In this document: in pieces, positions 52,451 to 61,708 of the stretch
Layout of the letters: each line of letters starts with the position of its first letter
Position numbering within the stretch: position 1 is the stretch's first letter
Origin: Ardenticatenaceae bacterium
Lineage (GTDB): Bacteria > Chloroflexota > Anaerolineae > Promineifilales > Promineifilaceae
Direction of reading: 5' to 3'
DNA: 64,000 nucleotides
NCBI GenBank assembly: GCA_020634415.1
Contig: JACKBT010000001.1
Location: forward strand, 1 to 64,000
Made by a program: the position numbers and the translations under genes
Notes under the pieces: generated by a model
Database searches by the model: none
What the model was told of the DNA's origin: nothing
Seen by the model: the letters and a program-made list of their open reading frames with translations, nothing else

Positions 52451-53509
52451 ATGTTAAAGAAATATGGCTCACTAACGAATATTATTTTTCCCATTGTCTG
52501 TCTATTCTTATTATTGTTTGGTTGTCAACCAATGATTGATGAAGATAGTACAGTAGTGTTTATCACTGAAACAATATCCAAGGAACGAGAGGTTGCTTTA
52601 TTCAGTACAATGACAATTTCGAGAACTCGTCCTATTTCTCAAACGACTTCATTGACATCAACACTACTTCCCTTATCCACCAGTTTTTTGACACAGCAGC
52701 CTACCCCAATGCCAACTAGCTCTTCGACACCACAGCCTAGCCCAGTACCTTTACCTTCAGAAACGGTGACACCGACACCTTGGCCAACCCTATCACCTGA
52801 TGAAGCGACTGACAAAGTGTTGACTTTGCTAGCCGACAATCAAAATCCTGATTGTTTATTACCTTGTTGGTGGGGAGCAGTCCCCGGGCAAACACGATGG
52901 CAAGATGTTAAACCATTCTTGAGATCTTTTATGGTAAAAATTGACGAGACTTCTAGAGGGGCATCGGCGAAACTACCATTACCTGAAGCTATTGCAGTAC
53001 CAGGGTTTGATTATACTGTTTCTTATAGCTGGAATGAATTGGGAATAATTCGTGGCATTTCTATAAAATCTATAAATATATCTGGGTATGATGCTAAAAC
53101 GATGATAACTCTTTATGGAATTCCAGATGAAGTATGGTTGAAGACATTTAGTGAAATGCTTCCCGGCGAAGTATTGCCATTTCAGCTGATCATCGTTTAT
53201 CAGCAACAAGGAATCAGCTTCCGTTACTACGTTAACGCCGAGAGGATTGGCGACGTTATTACTGCTTGTTTTGAACCAGGAGTTGTAGAAATAAAAAGGC
53301 CAGACTTATTTCCCGCCGGGCCGACAATTCGCGTTTGGGAACCGGGTCAATACAAAGAAATCGAAGAAATCGTCAATATTCCTTTGGAAACATATTATCC
53401 GTTGGCAGAAAAAACCGATTTGACACCTCAAACACTCTATGAAAAGTTCGTCGATCCGAATGAACCACCTTGTATTGATACATCAGCCGGGTTGTGGATA
53501 AATCAATAA
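52451..53509 (+). CDS. AT-rich lipoprotein of unknown function
   Basis: A 352-residue protein with a lipoprotein signal (IIFPIVCLFLLLFGC, cysteine about residue 25), then a 90-residue Ser/Thr/Pro linker (TPMPTSSSTPQPSPVPLPSE). A globular domain follows with four cysteines near its start, NQNPDCLLPCWWGAVPGQTR. That motif occurs, as far as I recall, in other Chloroflexota lipoproteins without a known role. Base composition is clearly poorer in GC than the flanks and there is no ACGGCCGT copy, which points to acquisition from elsewhere. It follows a leftover 3' gene end. An immunity or accessory role for a lost toxin is possible but speculative. Confidence 0.75.
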   Translation: MLKKYGSLTNIIFPIVCLFLLLFGCQPMIDEDSTVVFITETISKEREVALFSTMTISRTRPISQTTSLTSTLLPLSTSFLTQQPTPMPTSSSTPQPSPVPLPSETVTPTPWPTLSPDEATDKVLTLLADNQNPDCLLPCWWGAVPGQTRWQDVKPFLRSFMVKIDETSRGASAKLPLPEAIAVPGFDYTVSYSWNELGIIRGISIKSINISGYDAKTMITLYGIPDEVWLKTFSEMLPGEVLPFQLIIVYQQQGISFRYYVNAERIGDVITACFEPGVVEIKRPDLFPAGPTIRVWEPGQYKEIEEIVNIPLETYYPLAEKTDLTPQTLYEKFVDPNEPPCIDTSAGLWINQ

Positions 53510-54047
53510 TCCGCTACCTGCCCTCCTCGCCCCTGCTGGGGCAAGGTCTTCCAAAATTGAGGGGCTGTGGCCGGTCTCTGACCGAGCCACCTGCTCCCCT
53601 TTTTCGTTCGTCGTCTGTCCAGGTGCGGTGGCTCTTTAACAGTTGATTTGGGCTGTCCAGCGTGGTAGTCAATGGGCAGGCTTGGCAAAAGAAGGTGAGA
53701 CAGACGGGTGGAAAGGCGTTGGTGCATAGAAAGCAGCAACGCCGCCTGTCTCGCCTCTGCTGTGTTGGTTGGTGGGGGAAACGGCCGTTCCCCCAATCAT
53801 CAATTGTCAGTATTGCGTAGGGATGGGAAGGGTAGATGTGGGTGGGAGAACGGCCGTTACACATTGCAAGTAGTGGCGGGTCGGCGGAGCCTGCATTGAG
53901 CTTGCCGAAATGACACCGACCGCAGCCGGGCAAGGCCGACCGCGAGAGGAAGACCTGCGCAGAGCAGGGGAACGGCCAGAATGTTACAATGCCGCCTATC
54001 AACTATGCTACAATTGAGTTGGATTGGTTTGAACGATGGAGTAGATT
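53510..54047. repeat. Repeat-rich spacer with GGAAGACCTGC element, copy B
   Basis: No gene is seen. The stretch holds a partial relative of the TAGGAGTTACGC element (ggctgtggccggtctctgac, 53565-53590), two ACGGCCGT copies in matching contexts (53778, 53850), and cgcgagaggaagacctgcgc at about 53940-53960. The last is shared with 24735-24765 (inside the Rhs frame) and 54838-54866. The phrases aatcatcaattgtcagtatt and tgcgtag recur at 54714-54740. Confidence 0.6.
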
Positions 54048-54329
54048 GTGGGTCTAATATTTGAATGGCATCCGCGTAAGGCAGCAGTAAATAGACAAAA
54101 GCACCAAGTGTCCTTTGAAGAAGCAAGTACGGTCTTTGCTGATCCTATCAGTGCTACAGTTTTTGATCTTGACCATTCCGACGACGAAGACCGCTTTATT
54201 ACGATTGGCTTTTCAGCCCAAAAGCGATTATTGATGGTATCCCATACAGAACAAGGTGACAGAATCCGCATTATTAGTGCGCGAGAATTGACATCTTTGG
54301 AGAGGCAGGAATATGAAAATGAAGCCTGA
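54048..54329 (+). CDS. brnT: BrnT-family toxin
   Basis: A 93-residue protein matching the RelE-fold BrnT toxin: LIFEWHPRKAAVNRQKHQVS, then FEEASTVFADPISATVFDLD, HSDDEDRFITIGFSAQKRLL, MVSHTEQGDRIRIISARELT and a final ERQEYENE. BrnT enzymes cleave mRNA and are neutralised by a DNA-binding antitoxin made from the same operon. The GTG at 54048 is taken as start because the family begins at this point (GLIFEW). The following gene overlaps by 17 bases. The pair lies inside a repeat-rich stretch, typical for mobile toxin-antitoxin modules. Confidence 0.9.
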   Translation: MGLIFEWHPRKAAVNRQKHQVSFEEASTVFADPISATVFDLDHSDDEDRFITIGFSAQKRLLMVSHTEQGDRIRIISARELTSLERQEYENEA

Positions 54330-54555
54330 ATTAGATGATGAACTTCGGTCAGAGTATGATATGAAGCAATTGCTGAAAGGGGCGATACGAGGCAAGTATG
54401 CCCAACAGTATGCAGAAGGCACAAATTTGATTGTCTTAGCTCCTGATGTCGCTGAGGCTTTTCCGAATAGTGAAGCGGTTCATGAGGCGTTGCGTTTGGT
54501 GATGCGCTTGTCGCAGATACCGTCTGCCCGTAAACAGGAAGCTTCTACGAGTTAA
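54313..54555 (+). CDS. Antitoxin of the BrnT toxin
   Basis: An 80-residue protein overlapping the end of the toxin gene by 17 bases. Its sequence (DELRSEYDMKQLLKGAIRGK, YAQQYAEGTNLIVLAPDVAE, AFPNSEAVHEALRLVMRL) is not the standard BrnA antitoxin. It is a type often found after BrnT-like toxins, probably binding DNA and the toxin through the central and C-terminal helices. The start is the ATG at 54313 or the ATG at 54319. Overlapping order toxin-then-antitoxin agrees with brnTA. The antitoxin role is inferred from context. Confidence 0.75.
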   Translation: MKMKPELDDELRSEYDMKQLLKGAIRGKYAQQYAEGTNLIVLAPDVAEAFPNSEAVHEALRLVMRLSQIPSARKQEASTS

Positions 54556-54908
54556 GTGTTTCAATGGTCAATGGGCAAACGGCCGTTATGTAGTCTAGTA
54601 GTCTGGTGGTCTAGTAGTTGGTGGGGAAACGGCCGTCCCAATCGTCAATCGTCAATGTCGCACAGCGACGCTTTCAGCCCTGCAAATCGTCAATGGTGGA
54701 AACGGTCGTTGCCTCAATCATCAATTGTCAGTATTGCGTAGTGGTAGGCAGGGGAGATGTGGGTGGGGGAAACGGCCGTTACCAACAGCAAGTGGGGCAG
54801 CGCGGCGGGACACCGGCCGCAGCACGACACGGTTTTACGCGAAAGGAAGACCTGCACGGAGCAAGTCCGTCGGGGTTTCTCGCCGAAGACGGTTCGAAAT
54901 GACAATGG
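54556..54908. repeat. Repeat-rich spacer with GGAAGACCTGC element, copy C
   Basis: No gene is seen. The stretch contains three ACGGCCGT copies (54580, 54628, 54772), phrases atcgtcaatcgtcaatgt and atcatcaattgtcagtatt shared with 53795-53815, and gcgaaaggaagacctgcacg (about 54838-54857), related to the elements at 24735 and 53945. It ends in ggttcgaaatgacaatgg, a relative of the 17127-17211 element end. Confidence 0.6.
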
Positions 54909-55970
54909 TTATGGCTTGGTAATCAGAGGCAAATAAGCCGTTTCAATCTCCACACCAAACAAGCCAAACTCTGTCAGGTGGTCTAACATCACCACAATTT
55001 CATTATTGGCTGTATCCAGCGAACAACCAGCACAAGGCAAAAGTGGCTGCCATTGCCCCCCATTCCACCAGGCGATATTCAACGAACTTTCATCCTCAAT
55101 GCCCGCATTCTGCCAGTCGGTATCCTGATATTTGACGGTGAGTTGGAACGGTTGGTTAAACGAATGAATGGGTGAATTCGTGCTGGCATCAAAAACCTCA
55201 ACAGCAAAGGCTTTGCCCGCAAAAATAAAGCTGCCACCAGGGTGATCAATGGAAGCAGTCTGATCAATCGTAATCATGGCCCAAGTATCCACTGCGCCCG
55301 ATGGAAATTCTAAAATGATTGTGCCGTCATTGGAGCGGGCCACGCTGGTTACATCCGGGACAATATACCCCTCAATCAACTCTCCCACTACGGAGGCATT
55401 ATAATGGGCCGTAGCTTGAGTAAATTGCTGCCGACCCCAAAGATCAATCGCACCGATCACTTCATTATTGGTAAACTGCAAGGCCATTGCGCCATCATAT
55501 AATGAGTAGATGTAAGCTGTAACTCCAGAAAAACGGGTGAATGTGTTGGGCGTTGCGGCAAAGAGGGCCGCATCAGGCGCAGCGGTTACTGTGCCCGTGG
55601 CCTCATCTAAAGAGACGTAGGCATAATCAATTAACGAATTTGCCCCCAGCAAGCTGTCGTTCGTTACAAACCACAAAGCACCAGGCTCTGGCAATCCCGG
55701 CGGGTTGCCGGATACAATGCCTATATCTATGGGATTGATTCCGTTTGTGGTAACGGCCGTTACCGTAGGGTAAACACCAACGACACCCGAACGCGCAAAA
55801 CCTGTGCCGGACACATCACCCGTAATGGTCACTGCATAAATTCCAAAGGTGGGCAGGGCGTTGGGTGATAAAGGTTCAACGACTCCTTCTATAGAACTAT
55901 CAGCCCAGGCAACGGCCGTTACCAATATTCCCAACATCAAACAGAGGCATAGCCCAGCGAACTTCTTCAT
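54909..55970 (-). CDS. Secreted protein of unknown function
   Basis: A 353-residue protein. The signal peptide is KFAGLCLCLMLGILVTAVAWA. The mature part is beta-rich and acidic with no family I recognise; segments such as GGSFIFAGKAFAVEVFDAST and PFQLTVKYQDTDWQN resemble all-beta extracellular modules. The C-terminal half contains a CAGC pair (LLPCAGCSLDTANNE) and the protein ends ETAYLPLITKP, a short aliphatic/proline tail seen on other exported Chloroflexota proteins as far as I recall. The ATG at 55970 is chosen because AAGGAG lies 7 bases upstream; an ATG five codons earlier overlaps that ribosome site. It stands alone between repeats and the CotH gene. Confidence 0.75.
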   Translation of the reverse strand: MKKFAGLCLCLMLGILVTAVAWADSSIEGVVEPLSPNALPTFGIYAVTITGDVSGTGFARSGVVGVYPTVTAVTTNGINPIDIGIVSGNPPGLPEPGALWFVTNDSLLGANSLIDYAYVSLDEATGTVTAAPDAALFAATPNTFTRFSGVTAYIYSLYDGAMALQFTNNEVIGAIDLWGRQQFTQATAHYNASVVGELIEGYIVPDVTSVARSNDGTIILEFPSGAVDTWAMITIDQTASIDHPGGSFIFAGKAFAVEVFDASTNSPIHSFNQPFQLTVKYQDTDWQNAGIEDESSLNIAWWNGGQWQPLLPCAGCSLDTANNEIVVMLDHLTEFGLFGVEIETAYLPLITKP

Positions 55971-56156
55971 TTTAATCTCCTTCATATTGAACCAAGAAAT
56001 CTTGAGACACCGCTGTTGTGGCGCGATATTCTGGTGGCTGTGGGCGGTGTCCTCACCGCTCCCTTCGGCCCCTACCTTTTAGCACAGTCGCGTCATTTGC
56101 GGATGGGGACGACGGGGTTTAGAGAAATTAACGAATGAATGGGCAATTGTCAAATG

Positions 56157-58352
56157 TCAATTGTCAAGGGGCATAACGGCCGTTGCCCCATCTTGCAAAA
56201 TGCCAAAGGAGTAAGGAGTGACCAACGGCCGTTCACCCCAGGCTGCAAAAGCAATACCACGCCCGTCTGGCGTAAGCAGTGCCAGATTGTCGTTGGGGCC
56301 GAGGTGGAAAGGGGGAATGGTAATTGGCAATTGGTAATGGACAAGGGGCGATTGACCTGCCGCCGCCAAATCATTAAACACACCTCCCTGATTACTGCCA
56401 ATTGACAACCAAACACGGCTGCCCATCGGCAAATCTGCCAGCGCAGGGTCGGCGGGGAAGATAAATGTGCCTTCATTGGTGCTGGTCAGGCTGTCATTGT
56501 CCGTAAGCTGCCAACCGCGCAAGTCGAGGCCACCGCGCCGTGCCACACGCAGTTCGATGAGGCCGTTGTCGCGGTCTACCTGGGCAATTTGCACATCGCC
56601 GGGCTGCCAGACCCCAGCCGCAGCGGGGACAAAGCGGGGGGTAAAGGTCTGGTCGCTGGCGACAGGTATGGTCAGAGTGGGTTGGGGCGGCTGGCTGTCG
56701 TCTTGCCAGCCAGCAAATTGGTAGCCTGGGGCGGGAACGGCCGTTACCGTCACCGTCGTCCCCTGAAAATAGACACCGGCCCCTTCTGTTGGCAGCAAGA
56801 TGCCATTGATAGCCACCCGGCCTTCACCGCTGGCGGGTGGGGTGGTGCGAAAAACGGCCGTGCCCGCCAGACCAAAATGATCTACCAACTGCTGCCGCAA
56901 ATAGTCTGGCCGCCAGCGCACAAACTCCCGCAGATAGGCCACACTGCTTTCCCAATCACTGGGGCTGGGCCAACGGCCGATTTCATAACCAATATCGGGG
57001 CGCAGTTCCGCCGCCAACTCATCCACACGAGCCGCCATGCCTGCGGGAGCCAGCGTCGTGTTGAGCAAATCGGCCGTGCGGCCCAGAAACTGCTGGCGAA
57101 AATCAGGATTCTCCAGCAGGCGGCGCAAAGGCAGGCTGCCCCGATCCACACCAGGGCGATCACTGGTATAAAACCACTCAATGGCATTAAACTCATACCC
57201 ACTGGCAAGCAGCAGCCCAAAACTCCAATCCACATCCCAAAAAACATAATGCCACTGCCCCCCCGTCGTCTCCGGGCGAAAGACATCGGTGTTGGTCGCC
57301 GCCCAGTCGGTACTGGCGGCATAAAATTGCAAGATGTGATAGTCCATCAAATTTGCCAGGTCTAGCTGGCTTTGCACATAGGCATAATTGGCCGGGTCTG
57401 CCAGATCGTTCTCGGCCATAAAACGCCATAACGCATTCCACTGCGCCGCCTCATCTTCGCTCACCTCCATGTTGTAAACAGCCTCATAAAACGGCGAACG
57501 CAGATGGTGGCGAATGTTGTAAATGCCCTGTAATTCGCCATTGAGAAAGTAAAGCACGGGCTGGGTTTGGGTCGTGAAGCCGTTGACCTCAGCCGCGACA
57601 TCGCTCAGCAGGTGAACGCGCAGCATTGTCCAGGCGGGGCGGGCAAAATCCTGCCCGCCGTTGTGGACGACGATGGACTGGTAGCTGTGGCTGGTCTGTT
57701 GGCCGGGCAACGGGGCCAGCAGGGGATAGTCGAGACGGCCGAGGCCGTATTCGCGGCGAAAGTAAAGGCGGATGGCTTTTTTGTCGTAGAGGCGGGAGGC
57801 GTTGCCGTGAATGCGTATGCCGGCGGGTACGTGGAAGCCGATGTGGCGGCGGCCATCAGCGGCGGGGGCTTCGAGGTAGGTGGCTTCAGACGGCCGTTCC
57901 CAATCGCGCCCCCGTTCTTCGGGATGGGTAAGCAGGCCCGTGTCCTCGTCCCACAAATTGGCTGGATCGGTGACGACGGAGAGGATGGGCAGGCGGGAAG
58001 GCAGGCTGAAGTAGGTGGCTCGCTGCACTGCACCCAGGGTGCCATCGGGTAAGAGGGAGCGGGCGGTGAGGATGGTGATGGGGGCGGCGGTGTAGATGGG
58101 GATCGGCCGTTCGTAACGCGCCCCATTCGTCAGCGTAGGGGTGCTGCCATCGGTGGTGAAAATGACGGGCTGGTCGCTGCGGATGGTGACGGCCAGGTCT
58201 TGCTGGTAGTAGCCTTCGGCGGGGTAAAAGGTGAGGGTGTCGGTGGGCAGCGGCCGTTCGTTTTGCCAGAGTAAAATGAGGGTGAGCAGGAGAACGGCCG
58301 TTAAGCCCCAACGCCAGGCCCCCAGATGTTCACGATTCGTTACAGCAACCAT
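56157..58352 (-). CDS. CotH-family kinase with chitobiase-like and lamin-tail domains
   Basis: A 731-residue exported protein. One N-terminal membrane helix (WGLTAVLLLTLILLW) leads into a chitobiase/HEX_C-like segment (GYYQQDLAVTIRSDQPVIFT, TTDGSTPTLTNGARY; about residues 45-115). A CotH domain follows (about 118-500), with IRIHGNASRLYDKKAIRLYF, ILQFYAASTDWAATNTDVF and WHYVFWDVDWSFG, where the DxDWSF aspartates fit the metal site of CotH atypical kinases. A repeat module (GYQFAGWQDDS) and a C-terminal lamin-tail domain (LIELRVARRGGLDLRGWQLT) complete it. CotH proteins phosphorylate secreted proteins. It is the third gene of the MoxR-DUF58-CotH set, 61 bases after DUF58. Confidence 0.88.
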   Translation of the reverse strand: MVAVTNREHLGAWRWGLTAVLLLTLILLWQNERPLPTDTLTFYPAEGYYQQDLAVTIRSDQPVIFTTDGSTPTLTNGARYERPIPIYTAAPITILTARSLLPDGTLGAVQRATYFSLPSRLPILSVVTDPANLWDEDTGLLTHPEERGRDWERPSEATYLEAPAADGRRHIGFHVPAGIRIHGNASRLYDKKAIRLYFRREYGLGRLDYPLLAPLPGQQTSHSYQSIVVHNGGQDFARPAWTMLRVHLLSDVAAEVNGFTTQTQPVLYFLNGELQGIYNIRHHLRSPFYEAVYNMEVSEDEAAQWNALWRFMAENDLADPANYAYVQSQLDLANLMDYHILQFYAASTDWAATNTDVFRPETTGGQWHYVFWDVDWSFGLLLASGYEFNAIEWFYTSDRPGVDRGSLPLRRLLENPDFRQQFLGRTADLLNTTLAPAGMAARVDELAAELRPDIGYEIGRWPSPSDWESSVAYLREFVRWRPDYLRQQLVDHFGLAGTAVFRTTPPASGEGRVAINGILLPTEGAGVYFQGTTVTVTAVPAPGYQFAGWQDDSQPPQPTLTIPVASDQTFTPRFVPAAAGVWQPGDVQIAQVDRDNGLIELRVARRGGLDLRGWQLTDNDSLTSTNEGTFIFPADPALADLPMGSRVWLSIGSNQGGVFNDLAAAGQSPLVHYQLPITIPPFHLGPNDNLALLTPDGRGIAFAAWGERPLVTPYSFGILQDGATAVMPLDN

Positions 58353-58413
58353 AGGCTCAATTGTACATACCTCATGCAGTTCATTCCATGCTCTCCTGGC
58401 AATGGAGGATGGG

Positions 58414-59748
58414 TCAAATGCGGCCCTGTTCTTTCAGTTCCAGGTATTTGTTCAAAACGGCCGATGTCAGTTGATAAGCCGGTACATCCAGCGTCATCAC
58501 GCCGCGCTGGTTGAGCCGCTGCAACCACAAGTGGCGTTGGTCCACAATTTGCTCGGCGATGGAGCGTTCGTAGATGGCCTGGATGCTGTAGGGCGAGCGG
58601 CGGGCGGTTTCTATAACGGCCGTATCACTCAACGTCACACACAGAGGCAGATGGTGCGGGTAAAAGGCCCCCAATTGGCTCACCAACCCCTCGGCGGCCA
58701 CCTGGCTGGTGGGGTCTGTCAGCAGCACCAACAGCGAACGCCGCTGGCGCTGCGCCCGCACATACCGCAGCGCCAGCCCATAATCAGGGTCCACCGGACG
58801 ACCTTGAGCATCATACAAGGCTTCCACCACATAATAAAACTGCCCCTCGCCCGGACGCGGTGGCAAATAGCTGCGAATCTGCTCATCAAACAGCAGCAGC
58901 CCTACCCGGTCGCCGCGAGAGATGGCTGTGTAGCTGAACATGAGGACGGCATTGACGACCAGATCGAGCCGGGTGGTGCGTAAAACGCCTAACGGCCGTG
59001 TCAACATCTGCTGCCCCATCTCCACCAAAATCAAAATGTTCTGGCTGCGCTCCGGGCTGTAATCGCTGCTGATGAGCTTGCCATGCCGCGCCGTCGCCTT
59101 CCAATTGATGCGCCGAAAATCATCATCCGGCACATAATCGCGCAGTTGGTCAAACGTGCCGGCCTCGCCCACCTGGCGCGAATAGCGCACCCCGGCGGGA
59201 ATCTTGCCCAGCCGTGCCAGCCGCTCGGCCTGGCTAATCTTGAGCAGGTTGGGGTAGACCTTCACTTTGGTGGACACCGTTTGGGTCGTCTGGCGCACGA
59301 ACAGCCCCAAGACGCTGGTGCAGCGGATGGTCACATTGCCAAACAGATGATCGCCGCGCCGCATGGGGCGCACTTCGTAGGTGAGCCGCAGGGTGTGGTT
59401 GGCTTCTACGCGGGCGGCCATACGGGGGGAGCCGCGCATGATACGAAAATCGGCAGGCGGTTCATCGCGCACGATGAAATCCAGGGGAAAGGCTGACTGA
59501 TTGGTGATGAGCAGGGCCACGATGTTATCCGCGCCCAGGCCCATTTTGCCATGATGGTCTCGGACAATGGTGAGGCTGTCGGGCGGGGGAGTGCGTTGGC
59601 TGTCGGCGTAGAGAACGGCCGTTATCCATACCGCCACCAGCAGAGCTAACACCAGCAAAAACGACACCAACCCCGAAGCCGCCCACAAAAGCAGCGCGGT
59701 TAAGACCCAAAACAGCAAACGGGGTGTGGGCAGGAGTGTGAGGGACAT
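58414..59748 (-). CDS. DUF58 domain-containing membrane protein (second copy)
   Basis: A 444-residue protein. Two N-terminal hydrophobic segments (LLFWVLTALLLWAASGLVSF and LLVLALLVAVWITAVLY) are followed by a beta domain and the DUF58 signature LRDYVPDDDFRRINWKATAR, then a VWA-like region (NILILVEMGQQMLTRPLG, LLLFDEQIRSYLPPRPG). It pairs with the MoxR ATPase upstream, as the other copy does at 18826-20085. The two DUF58 proteins share architecture but are clearly different, so the operons are old paralogues or separate acquisitions. The partner here is a CotH protein rather than DUF4129. A VWA metal site (DxSxS) is not seen intact. Confidence 0.9.
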   Translation of the reverse strand: MSLTLLPTPRLLFWVLTALLLWAASGLVSFLLVLALLVAVWITAVLYADSQRTPPPDSLTIVRDHHGKMGLGADNIVALLITNQSAFPLDFIVRDEPPADFRIMRGSPRMAARVEANHTLRLTYEVRPMRRGDHLFGNVTIRCTSVLGLFVRQTTQTVSTKVKVYPNLLKISQAERLARLGKIPAGVRYSRQVGEAGTFDQLRDYVPDDDFRRINWKATARHGKLISSDYSPERSQNILILVEMGQQMLTRPLGVLRTTRLDLVVNAVLMFSYTAISRGDRVGLLLFDEQIRSYLPPRPGEGQFYYVVEALYDAQGRPVDPDYGLALRYVRAQRQRRSLLVLLTDPTSQVAAEGLVSQLGAFYPHHLPLCVTLSDTAVIETARRSPYSIQAIYERSIAEQIVDQRHLWLQRLNQRGVMTLDVPAYQLTSAVLNKYLELKEQGRI

Positions 59749-59749
59749 G

Positions 59750-59800
59750 GTTCACGGTAATCGGTTCACGGTGATCGGATTACCGATCACCGCTTACCGA
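59750..59800. repeat. Iterated-word inverted repeat (cggtaatcgg/ccgatcaccg)
   Basis: ttcacggtaatcggttcacg, gtgatcgg, then attaccgatcaccgcttacc and gatcagcg. Forward and inverted words form a long hairpin. On the minus strand it supplies the TGA stop of the MoxR gene (cgc TGA tcggtaagcgg). It shares its word with 17632-17700. Confidence 0.6.
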
Positions 59801-60751
59801 TCAGCGCGGCACTTCCAGGGTGTTGAGGATGCGTAAAACGGCCGTATCCGCATCCAGCCCCTCCAGCGTCGTTTCCGGTTTCAAAATAATGCGGTGGCGG
59901 TAGACGGGCAAAATCACCGCCTTCACATCATCGGGGGTCACATAGGCGCGGCCCTGCAACGCCGCCTGCACCTTCGAGGCCATCAGCAGGGAGACCGAGG
60001 CGCGGGGACTGCCCCCCAGAAATAGGTCACGCGATTCGCGGCTGGCGGTGCTGAATTGGGTGATATAACGCAAGATGCCTGGCTCTACCTTTACCTTTTG
60101 GATGAGTTGGCGCACGGCCGCCAGTTGTTCGGGGGTGATTAACGGCCGTAACCCCACCGCCTGCAAATCATGGGGATTAAAACCATTATCATACCGCGCC
60201 AGCATCTCCTCCTCTGCCTCTGCTCCTGGATAATCCACCTTAATTTTGAAGAAAAAACGGTCAAGCTGCGCCTCCGGCAGCGGGTACGTGCCTTCATACT
60301 CCAGCGGATTTTGGGTGGCGATGACCAGAAAGGGATGGGGCAGCGCATGTTGTTCGCCGTCAATCGTCACCTGCCGCTCTTCCATCGCTTCCAACAGTGC
60401 CGCCTGCGTCTTGGCCGGGGCGCGGTTAATCTCATCGGCCAGCAAAATGCTGGTAAACACAGGCCCACGCCGCAGTGTAAACTGGTTCGTCGCCATGTTA
60501 AACACATTTGTGCCCACGATGTCGGAGGGCATGAGGTCGGGGGTGAACTGCACCCGGTTGAGCGGGGCGTGGACGAGATGGGACAGGGTTTTGGCCATGA
60601 GGGTCTTGGCCGTGCCAGGCACACCTTCCATCAAGGCATGGCCGCCAGCCAGCAGGGTAATGAACAACTGTGTCAGCACCTGTTCCTGCCCCACAATCAC
60701 TTTGGCCGCTTCGGCTTGCAACGCCTGATACAACTTTTGAATCTGTTTCAT
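59801..60751 (-). CDS. MoxR-family AAA+ ATPase (second copy)
   Basis: A 316-residue AAA+ protein. Walker A is [14 protein letters not shown] (with A in place of the first G-K spacer residue, as in many MoxR proteins), Walker B is [15 protein letters not shown], sensor 1 is [20 protein letters not shown] and the C-terminal signature is [15 protein letters not shown]. The ATG at 60751 is preferred because the family begins [15 protein letters not shown]; a longer frame upstream overlaps other genes without family support. It heads the MoxR-DUF58-CotH set and presumably remodels the DUF58 protein. The word repeat after it provides its stop codon. Confidence 0.94.
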   Translation of the reverse strand: MKQIQKLYQALQAEAAKVIVGQEQVLTQLFITLLAGGHALMEGVPGTAKTLMAKTLSHLVHAPLNRVQFTPDLMPSDIVGTNVFNMATNQFTLRRGPVFTSILLADEINRAPAKTQAALLEAMEERQVTIDGEQHALPHPFLVIATQNPLEYEGTYPLPEAQLDRFFFKIKVDYPGAEAEEEMLARYDNGFNPHDLQAVGLRPLITPEQLAAVRQLIQKVKVEPGILRYITQFSTASRESRDLFLGGSPRASVSLLMASKVQAALQGRAYVTPDDVKAVILPVYRHRIILKPETTLEGLDADTAVLRILNTLEVPR

Positions 60752-60839
60752 GGGCAAAGATTGTATCAGGTCGCTCGGAATAGCGCGATAAGGGAGATGG
60801 CGGCGTTTTGAGGAGACCGCAGAGGTCAGCGCCCACCAT

Positions 60840-61601
60840 TTATGGCGCGGCGGCTTCATCCAAAGCGGCCAGGATGGCTTGCAGGGTGAGGGCTTGCTGT
60901 GTTTCGCGGCTGATGGTGGCGCGGTTGTCGCCCAACTGCGAGCCGTAATAACCAAATTGGGCGTGATTGCCGCCGGTAATCTCTACAAAATGGGTGTCGT
61001 CGGGCAGCAGGCGAGCGTTGGCCTGCACCTCGGCGACGCTGGCCAGGCCATCGTTGGTGGCATAGAGTTTGGTGATGGGGAAGTCGGCCGTTGACAAATC
61101 GTAGGTGGCTTCTTTGGGGTGGGAGGTGCCGATGAGGATGAGGCCCGCCAGGTGGCGACCATAGTCGTGGGCCAAGCGGGCGGCGATGGCCGCGCCGCGT
61201 GAGTGGCCGCTCACAAACCAGTGGGTAACGGCCGTCTCATTGTCCATAAAGGCAGCTGTGGCGGCCATGAGATCGGCTTCCTGATTGCCAAATGAGGCGG
61301 TGCGCAGGGGCAGTTTGAAGAGAACGGCGGTGTAACCCTGTTCTGCTGTGGCACGCAGCAGGGGGGCATAGGCCTGAGGGGCGACCAGGCCACCAGGGTA
61401 AAAGATCAGCCCGACGGGCTGGGGGTTTTGGGGGGTGAAGGTGATGGTATCGGCCGTTTCTACCACGGTGATTTGGTCGGTGCTTTGCAGAACGGCCGTA
61501 TCTACCCCGTGTGCCTGAAAGGAGTAAACCATCCACAAGAGAAACAAAATCCCCCCGATTAACCAGATTGTCCGAATAACTTTGTGTATACGCTTCATCA
61601 T
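60840..61601 (-). CDS. Membrane-anchored alpha/beta hydrolase
   Basis: A 253-residue protein. An N-terminal helix ([20 protein letters not shown]) anchors it or acts as a signal. The hydrolase fold shows the oxyanion segment [15 protein letters not shown], the nucleophile elbow [14 protein letters not shown] with Ser134, an acid candidate in [11 protein letters not shown] and the histidine in [13 protein letters not shown]. This fits the alpha/beta hydrolase family 5 of dienelactone hydrolase-like proteins. The substrate is unknown. It lies 88 bases upstream of the MoxR gene on the same strand, so it may be the first gene of that transcript, and is divergent from the next gene. The catalytic triad appears complete. 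Confidence 0.85.
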   Translation of the reverse strand: MMKRIHKVIRTIWLIGGILFLLWMVYSFQAHGVDTAVLQSTDQITVVETADTITFTPQNPQPVGLIFYPGGLVAPQAYAPLLRATAEQGYTAVLFKLPLRTASFGNQEADLMAATAAFMDNETAVTHWFVSGHSRGAAIAARLAHDYGRHLAGLILIGTSHPKEATYDLSTADFPITKLYATNDGLASVAEVQANARLLPDDTHFVEITGGNHAQFGYYGSQLGDNRATISRETQQALTLQAILAALDEAAAP

Positions 61602-61708
61602 GATGCCCTTTGTTGGCGGCTGATGTCTCTACGCAGGCAGTTCGGATGAGTTGCCGGAGGTTCCCGCAAAAATTTGCCAGATTCACACGGGCAGATTACC
61701 ATCTGCTC

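Noticed and set aside
59801..60955. Longer MoxR start at 60955
   Set aside because: The extra 68 residues overlap the hydrolase gene end and are unlike MoxR proteins; the family begins at the ATG at 60751.
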